Below, piece by piece: positions 58,790-64,000 of a DNA stretch of 64,000 nt. How positions within the stretch are numbered: position 1 is the first letter of the stretch; each line of letters starts with the position of its first letter. This DNA comes from Pseudomonadota bacterium (lineage in GTDB: Bacteria > Bdellovibrionota > Bacteriovoracia > Bacteriovoracales > Bacteriovoracaceae): contig JAIYBW010000004.1 in assembly GCA_027488375.1 (NCBI GenBank), positions 62,001 to 126,000 on the forward strand. Direction: 5' to 3'. A model generated the notes under the pieces. That model ran no database searches. It saw only the letters and a list, made by a program, of their open reading frames with translations, and was not told the DNA's origin. The translations under genes were made by a program, and so were the position numbers.

Positions 58790-60610
58790 TTACTTTTTTG
58801 TATCAGCGTCCAAATCATTTTCAAAGCACCAGTGCTTCCAGGAAAGTTTTCTGGAAACTCCTCCCTTATTACCATCTGGTAGATTTGGTTGAGAGTAAAC
58901 GACAATCTCAAATTTCTTCAAAAACTGGTCAGGTACATGGCGAATCCCTCTTTCATTCCAAGTGCGACAAAGATATCCACCGTAATAACGAGCATAATCA
59001 ACCTTGTCAGACATGTTTAAATAAAACTTTCTCCAATGCTCATTAGGAATAATATGTGGAAATGTCTTATCTTTGAAGCTGTAGATATCTCTGTCTCCCG
59101 TCAGAAGCTCAATCTCGGAACCATCACCTAAAATTGCAGGTATTTCAATCCAGATATTATCCATCTTTGGAAAAGGAGCGAACATATTCCACTCCTGATA
59201 CAAGTGAACCCAGCGGGTTACATCTTGAAAAAAAGGTGCACTCACTTGCCATTTTTTAATGGTCGTTAAATTCCAAAAAACAATTGTGACAAGAAAGAAA
59301 CCGCCTAGTCCCTGATAAATCAAATTAAAAAAACGAACTTTTTTTCGCTCTGTAGTAAACTCAAGAAACTGAGCAAAGGATGAAATGAAAGACCTTTTTG
59401 AATTTAATAGTTTATAAATGTTACTGCAAATTAAAGAGACAGGATAAAAACTAAAGAATTGAGAAATATAAAAAAAGATTGGAGAATGTCGCATCAGTTC
59501 CAGAACACCAGAGTAGTGATAAAATCTCTCCCCTTTATTATTAACGACTACCCAGGAGTTTTTTTCTTGTAATTCAAAATCAATGGATTGATCAGTCTGA
59601 GAAGGACGTATTGAGACATCTGATAGAATAAAAAACTCAGTTAGAAGATAAGCTAGTTTTTCACAGAAACGACAATCCCCATCATAGAAAAGTAGAAGAC
59701 CTCGGTTGTTTTTACTCGAAAGCTTAGTAGAAAAATAGTCCCAAAACTGAGAAGGTAAGAACAATAACCACATGACAAGACAAAGATAAGGGAACACACC
59801 AATATTCATGGTTAGGATGATGCCGATATGTAAGCCCATGAAAAGGGCAATGACTAAAAGCCTGCCAACCCACCAAAATCTTCCTAAAAGAAAAGCCATG
59901 ACAAGCAAAAGAGGCCCTAAGAATTCCAAGTAAATGGTAAAAATTGTTGTTAACTTTTGGATAAGTGGGAAATCCCTCAACCAAACACTAAATGAAGTGG
60001 CAAAAATATCTAAGCGGGAGGAAAAAAATACGGCCGTAAAATCTTTTCTCCAAACAGGATGATCTTTGAGAATGTAACTGACAAAATAAATGGCAAACAC
60101 TTGGACAAAAAAGGCTAAGCCCCAAAATGAAAGATGTGATTTTCTAGTGCGATTTTTATCTTTCCTAAGAGCTGAATCTATTGAGAAATATCGATTTAAG
60201 GGAAGGAAAATAGATAAAAAAAGCAGGGCTCGCATTATATCATCACCGCCATTATTAACGAGCCAATTCCGATTATGAACTGAAACGCACATCAGAAATG
60301 CACCTATCATCGCCCAGGTGGATTTGAATCCAAAAACTAACATTAGCCCAAAAATAAATTGGAGCATAAACATCGCCAGCGCAAAGTAGGTTGTCCCATT
60401 GGCCAGATGAAAGGACAGTGACCAAGGCATGGTCATTTCGTTTATAAATATTCCTCTCGGAATAAGACCTACATCTGTATAAAAATTGGTAACATCAGGT
60501 AGTCGATAAACCACATCTGAAATAACGATAAATCCCATTAAGAATCTATAAAGGGCAAGGGATCGGTAATCGAATTCAAAGCTTTCTTTCACCAATTTTA
60601 GAAAATTCAT
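58790..60610 (-). CDS. HTTM-domain membrane protein with DCC thiol-disulfide domain
   Basis: ATG at 60610 follows AAAAGG six bases upstream; 606 residues. Residues about 12-290 are an HTTM-type domain (multi-helix, like the membrane part of vitamin K gamma-carboxylase; DYRSLALYRFLMGFIVISDVVYRLPD, YTDVGLIPR). Residues about 310-420 are a DCC/DUF393 domain with LLLFYDGDCRFCEKLAYLL. A last helix and a C-terminal soluble region (about 460-606, with WNMFAPFPKMDN) follow. HTTM proteins are often linked to fatty-acid/lipid or redox genes. Substrate unknown. Confidence 0.85.
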   Translation of the reverse strand: MNFLKLVKESFEFDYRSLALYRFLMGFIVISDVVYRLPDVTNFYTDVGLIPRGIFINEMTMPWSLSFHLANGTTYFALAMFMLQFIFGLMLVFGFKSTWAMIGAFLMCVSVHNRNWLVNNGGDDIMRALLFLSIFLPLNRYFSIDSALRKDKNRTRKSHLSFWGLAFFVQVFAIYFVSYILKDHPVWRKDFTAVFFSSRLDIFATSFSVWLRDFPLIQKLTTIFTIYLEFLGPLLLVMAFLLGRFWWVGRLLVIALFMGLHIGIILTMNIGVFPYLCLVMWLLFLPSQFWDYFSTKLSSKNNRGLLLFYDGDCRFCEKLAYLLTEFFILSDVSIRPSQTDQSIDFELQEKNSWVVVNNKGERFYHYSGVLELMRHSPIFFYISQFFSFYPVSLICSNIYKLLNSKRSFISSFAQFLEFTTERKKVRFFNLIYQGLGGFFLVTIVFWNLTTIKKWQVSAPFFQDVTRWVHLYQEWNMFAPFPKMDNIWIEIPAILGDGSEIELLTGDRDIYSFKDKTFPHIIPNEHWRKFYLNMSDKVDYARYYGGYLCRTWNERGIRHVPDQFLKKFEIVVYSQPNLPDGNKGGVSRKLSWKHWCFENDLDADTKK

Positions 60611-60736
60611 AAAATACCTTTTAAAACTTTGGACAATTACAATTATTGTAACGGATTCCATGACTTTTTCGAGACTTTCGTCTAATGTTTCGATGCTTAC
60701 AACCTAAAATATAACGCTACGCAAAAGGCCTCTTTG

Positions 60737-62179
60737 ATGCTCTATAAATCTCGAGATATCATCACCAAAGATTACGATGTCATTATCATTGGCTCTGGGC
60801 TGGCCGGTATGACAGCGGCGAATGTTCTTGGCCGAAACGGTCATCAGGTTCTCCTGCTTGAATCTCACAATAAGCTTGGAGGTTTTGCGACGTGGTTTTT
60901 TAGAGAAAATAGAGAACATGTGTTTGATATCTCCCTTCACGGATTTCCCGTCGGGATGATCAAAACGTGCAGAAAATACTGGAGCAAAGATATTTCTGAA
61001 TCTATCGTTCAGCTGAAAGATGTTCGCTTCGTTAATCCACAATTTAAAGTTCAAACCGATTTCACTAAAGAACATTACTCTCAAGTACTCATAAATCAAT
61101 TCGGGATAGCTCAAGAAGTGGTTTCATCTTTTTTTGAATACCTATCCAGCATGAATTTCTATGATAACTCTCAACTTACTAATCGCGACCTCTTTGAGAA
61201 GTTTTTCCCAGGTCGAAATGATGTGGTCAGATTCTTGATGGAACCTATTACTTATGCCAACGGCTCAACACTTGAAGATCCGGCCATAAGTTATGGAATT
61301 GTATTCTCAAACTTTATGAGTAAGGGAGTTTATACTTTCAAAGGTGGAACGGACCTTCTTATTTCTAAAATGAAAGATGAGCTCCTAAAAAATAATGTCG
61401 ATATAAAAATGCAGGCCAAAGTCGACAAAATTCTCATTCAAAATGGTGCAGCCGCTGGAATTATTCTCGATGGAAAAGAAATAAGATCAAAGTCGATCTT
61501 ATCAAATGCCAATATTCGAAGCACTGTTCTTAACCTCGTTGGGGAAGAACATTTCTCTTCAGATTTTATTCAGAAGACAAAAGATATAAGACTCAATTCA
61601 TCCAGTTGCCAAGTCTATATGGGACTTAAAAAGGATGCTAGCATTCCACACATTGGAGATCTGATTTTTACCTCAAGCTATCCAACCTATAATCCGGAAA
61701 AGCTCCTTGGCCTAAAAGTCACGTCAAGAACATTCTCGGTTTATTATCCTCAGGATACAAGACCTCAATCACCTGAGGCAAGAGTCGCCATAGTTTCAAG
61801 TACAAATTGCCTCTATGACGACTGGAAAAAACTATCACCAAAAGAATATGAAGAAGAAAAGAAAATCATGATTGAAGAAACCATACAGGGGTTAGAGGCT
61901 TTTATCCCCGACATACGAGATAAACTAGAAATTGTAGAAGCCGCAACTCCTCTGACAGTTGAACGTTACACTCTCCATCCAAAAGGCTCATCATTTGGAA
62001 CAAAGTTTGAAGGCCTAGAAGTCTCCATGAATCTTCATAAAACAATGCCAGGACTTTTTCATGCGGGATCAGTTGGAATTATTATGTCAGGCTGGTTAGG
62101 AGCCGCTAATTACGGAGCCATCCAGTCAAATGCTATAGAATCTTATCTACTTTCACTAAAAGGTCACAATCATGTTTAA
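60737..62179 (+). CDS. FAD-dependent phytoene-desaturase/CrtISO-like oxidoreductase
   Basis: ATG at 60737 (AAGG eight bases before); 480 residues. N-terminal dinucleotide fold YDVIIIGSGLAGMTAANVLGRNGHQVLLLESHNKLGG and C-terminal FAD segment PGLFHAGSVGIIMSGWLGAANYGAIQS are as in CrtI, CrtISO and retinol saturase. It overlaps fabG by eight bases. Being in a fatty-acid operon rather than next to crtB or crtE, it may act on an acyl chain or polyene. Substrate is not predictable from sequence. Confidence 0.86.
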   Translation: MLYKSRDIITKDYDVIIIGSGLAGMTAANVLGRNGHQVLLLESHNKLGGFATWFFRENREHVFDISLHGFPVGMIKTCRKYWSKDISESIVQLKDVRFVNPQFKVQTDFTKEHYSQVLINQFGIAQEVVSSFFEYLSSMNFYDNSQLTNRDLFEKFFPGRNDVVRFLMEPITYANGSTLEDPAISYGIVFSNFMSKGVYTFKGGTDLLISKMKDELLKNNVDIKMQAKVDKILIQNGAAAGIILDGKEIRSKSILSNANIRSTVLNLVGEEHFSSDFIQKTKDIRLNSSSCQVYMGLKKDASIPHIGDLIFTSSYPTYNPEKLLGLKVTSRTFSVYYPQDTRPQSPEARVAIVSSTNCLYDDWKKLSPKEYEEEKKIMIEETIQGLEAFIPDIRDKLEIVEAATPLTVERYTLHPKGSSFGTKFEGLEVSMNLHKTMPGLFHAGSVGIIMSGWLGAANYGAIQSNAIESYLLSLKGHNHV

Positions 62180-62918
62180 CTTCAATTCTCAGCATGTCAT
62201 CGTCACTGGAGGAACAAGAGGTATTGGTGCCGGGATTACAGAATCTTTTCTTAAGGCCGGAGCGACAGTTGTCGCGACCTATTCTGGAAATGATGAAGCC
62301 GCCCAAAAATTTAAAGATCATTTGAGTAGTTTTGGAGACAAATTAATTTTAAAAAAATTTAATGTCGCAAATGCCTCAGAGGTTGAAGCTTTTTTTTCTG
62401 ATTTTGATAAGCAGTTCCCAAGTCTTGAAATACTTATCAACAATGCAGGTATTAGAAGAGATCAAATTGTGGCCAGTATGGGTGAAGGTGACTGGGATGC
62501 AGTGATAGATACAAACCTTAAAGGCACCTACAACATGACAAAATTCGCTGTTCTGACCATGATGAAAAATCGCTACGGAAGAATCGTTAATATGTCATCA
62601 GTTGGAGGCAAACTCGGTTTACCAGGACAAGCAAATTACGCCGCTTCTAAAGCAGGTCAGATTGCAATGTCTCTTTCTGTTTCAAAAGAGGTCGCTAAGA
62701 GAAATATTACAATTAATAATGTTTGCCCTGGCTTTATAGAAACAGAATTAATCAAAGACCTTCCAGATGAACAGGTCAAAGAATATAAGTCGCAAGTCCC
62801 TATGAAACGTTTCGGCAAAGTAGAGGAAGTTTCTCATGCAGTCCTTTTCTTTGCTTCTAAAGAAGCGTCCTATATCACTGGAGCAACACTTGATATTGCT
62901 GGAGGTTTAAATGCTTGA
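62172..62918 (+). CDS. fabG: FabG, 3-oxoacyl-ACP reductase
   Basis: 248-residue short-chain dehydrogenase: cofactor motif TGGTRGIGAGI, NNAG in LINNAGIRRDQ, catalytic Ser in NMSSVGGKLG, YxxxK in YAASKAGQ, and CPGFIETEL with the family C-terminus YITGATLDIAGGLNA. Reduces 3-ketoacyl-ACP to 3-hydroxyacyl-ACP in chain elongation. Starts inside the oxidoreductase gene and overlaps fabZ by eight bases. Confidence 0.93.
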   Translation: MFNFNSQHVIVTGGTRGIGAGITESFLKAGATVVATYSGNDEAAQKFKDHLSSFGDKLILKKFNVANASEVEAFFSDFDKQFPSLEILINNAGIRRDQIVASMGEGDWDAVIDTNLKGTYNMTKFAVLTMMKNRYGRIVNMSSVGGKLGLPGQANYAASKAGQIAMSLSVSKEVAKRNITINNVCPGFIETELIKDLPDEQVKEYKSQVPMKRFGKVEEVSHAVLFFASKEASYITGATLDIAGGLNA

Positions 62919-63345
62919 TATAATCCTCGCCAATATTCCTCAACGTGAGCCCTTTCTCTTTATTGAAAAAATCGTTGATCGTTCTGAGAATTCTATTACC
63001 ACATCAAAAAAACTTACTGGGCAAGAAGATTTCTTTCGGGGGCATTTCCCTGGAGCGCCAGTTTTCCCAGGAGTTCTTATGTGCGAGGCTGTTTTTCAAA
63101 CGGGAGCACTCTTAATGGCCCTCAAAGGACAAAGTGCGAATGATAATAAAAAAGCTCTTGTGACTAGGATTCAAGGTGCAAAATTTAAAAATATGGCAAA
63201 ACCTGGTGATGAACTTCATATCACTGTTGATTTCATTGAAATGCTCGCGAATGCAGCTTTTATGAAAGGAAAAATTACGGCAAACGGTAAGAATATTATG
63301 TCGATTGAATTTGCTGCCACAATAGTAGACAACCAGGATGTGTAA
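62911..63345 (+). CDS. fabZ: FabZ, 3-hydroxyacyl-ACP dehydratase
   Basis: 144-residue hot-dog fold enzyme. Active-site pattern HFPGAPVFPGVLMCEA holds the catalytic His and Glu of FabZ/FabA; the N-terminal PQREPFLFIEKIVDR is FabZ-like. FabA's isomerase features cannot be judged from sequence. Removes water from 3-hydroxyacyl-ACP. Overlaps fabG by eight bases, fabI by one. Confidence 0.93.
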   Translation: MLDIILANIPQREPFLFIEKIVDRSENSITTSKKLTGQEDFFRGHFPGAPVFPGVLMCEAVFQTGALLMALKGQSANDNKKALVTRIQGAKFKNMAKPGDELHITVDFIEMLANAAFMKGKITANGKNIMSIEFAATIVDNQDV

Positions 63346-64000
63346 TGGACTTTCTTGACGTAAAAAATAAGTTTTTTCTTATTGCCGGTGTCGCGAATAA
63401 AAAAAGCGTCGCTTACTTTTGTGCTAAAACACTTCTAGAACAAGAAGCAAAATGCATATTTTCTGCTCAAACTGAAAGTCACGCCGAAGCCATAAAAAAG
63501 CTTTTCCCTCAATCACCTATCATCATTTGTGATGTGGAAAATGAAGCTCATGTAAAAAATCTCTCCCAAGAAGTTTCAAAATACACATCAAGACTAGATG
63601 GTTTTTTACACTCACTTGCATTTGCGAACTTCTCTGATGGAGTGAAGCCTTTCATTGAAACCAAAAGGGCAGACTACTTACAGGCAGCACAGATCTCCTG
63701 TTTCTCATTGGTTGAAGTTTCAAATCAACTTAAAGATTTTTTCACTAAGAATGCCTCAATAGTGACTATTTCTATTTCAAACACTAAAGCGACAAGTTAC
63801 GGATATCTAGGACCTATTAAGGCCATGCTTGATGCGACTGTACCCTTTTTGGCCAAGTCATTTTCTGAATTTTCACATATCAGAGTCAATGCAGTAGGAG
63901 CTGGACCTCTGAAAACATCGGCCTCTGCAGGGATTCCAGATTACATAGATAACTATCTCTATGCTGAAGAGCTAACACTTAGGAAAGCCGCTCTTGAAAC
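63345..64000 (+). CDS. fabI: FabI, enoyl-ACP reductase (partial)
   Basis: The gene starts with ATG at 63345 (TAATG overlap with fabZ) and runs off the window; 218 codons are seen. It has the FabI N-terminal cofactor loop (LIAGVANKKSVAYFCAKTL), HSLAFANFSDG, the Y-x6-K catalytic pair in SYGYLGPIKAMLDA, and VNAVGAGPLKTSASAGI. It completes the elongation cycle by reducing enoyl-ACP. In FabI the usual N-terminal motif is GVANxxSIA, here with SVA. The condensing enzyme may lie downstream of the window. Confidence 0.92.
   Translation, partial: MDFLDVKNKFFLIAGVANKKSVAYFCAKTLLEQEAKCIFSAQTESHAEAIKKLFPQSPIIICDVENEAHVKNLSQEVSKYTSRLDGFLHSLAFANFSDGVKPFIETKRADYLQAAQISCFSLVEVSNQLKDFFTKNASIVTISISNTKATSYGYLGPIKAMLDATVPFLAKSFSEFSHIRVNAVGAGPLKTSASAGIPDYIDNYLYAEELTLRKAALE

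Noticed and set aside
1..64000. tRNA, rRNA, insertion sequences, prophage or CRISPR
   Set aside because: Searched by eye for tRNA T-loops, terminal inverted repeats with transposase genes and regularly spaced repeats; none seen. A tRNAscan or Infernal run would be needed to exclude small RNAs.

Overview
This 64 kb window is AT-rich, densely packed bacterial chromosome. No stretch over about 190 bases lacks a gene, and I found no rRNA, tRNA, CRISPR array, insertion sequence or phage module. The gene content suggests a predatory or formerly predatory member of the Bdellovibrionota, with Bacteriovorax/Halobacteriovorax-like lineages the best guess. The pointers are a chemotaxis operon, many secreted proteases and small secreted proteins, system II cytochrome c maturation, aerobic HemF and a SWIB/histone H1-like protein. 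This placement is inference from content; no marker gene here proves it.

Layout. (1) 1-7.3 kb: chemotaxis block of MCP (partial), CheB, a GspE-N-like protein, CheY-like, CheR, a charged repeat protein and a degenerate HD-GYP protein, facing a second CheY and CheX. (2) 7.5-16.2 kb: M50-like membrane protease, a DEDDh exonuclease/GIY-YIG fusion, a large secreted trypsin-like protease, two tiny unknown genes, and a MoxR-DUF58-TgpA cassette. (3) 16.2-27.5 kb: a PilZ-like multidomain protein, TrmK with a winged-helix protein, PutA-ProC, the SWIB protein, a GNAT enzyme and several unknowns. (4) 27.5-32.1 kb: thiamin pyrophosphokinase-like and DUF1624 proteins, then ResB-CcsA. (5) 32-42.3 kb: mostly exported proteins, including two more trypsin-like proteases, a polysaccharide deacetylase, a matrixin-like lipoprotein and an M1-like peptidase, plus DUF3050, a transaldolase, a lone receiver and an HTH regulator. 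(6) 42.3-45.8 kb: a two-subunit type IIA topoisomerase whose breakage subunit resembles the eukaryotic/T4-phage branch rather than GyrA/ParC. (7) 47.4-56.5 kb: ArgS, FHA protein, Rrf2-SufBCDS-Nfu operon, HemF. (8) 56.6-64 kb: CHASE2-adenylate cyclase, HTTM-DCC membrane protein, and an operon of CrtI/CrtISO-like oxidoreductase, FabG, FabZ and FabI (running off the end).

How the parts work together. The chemotaxis block encodes the adaptation enzymes (CheB, CheR), response regulators and the CheX phosphatase; CheA and CheW are not in the window. The suf operon is a nearly complete Fe-S assembly line headed by its probable Fe-S-sensing repressor. ResB-CcsA and HemF supply c-type cytochromes and haem for aerobic respiration, while PutA would burn proline from digested protein. 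The exported hydrolases fit degradation of another cell's protein and wall.

The most interesting signals lie outside the genes. Several genes have a TATAAT-like box ending 6-7 bases before ATG, which predicts leaderless mRNAs. GCCGATAA, the flagellar sigma-28 -10 consensus, sits 28-34 bases before three correctly oriented starts. A Fur-like palindrome separates hemF from the cyclase, a 16-bp inverted repeat precedes the Rrf2-suf operon, and the large protease mRNA begins with hairpins, one covering its ribosome binding site.
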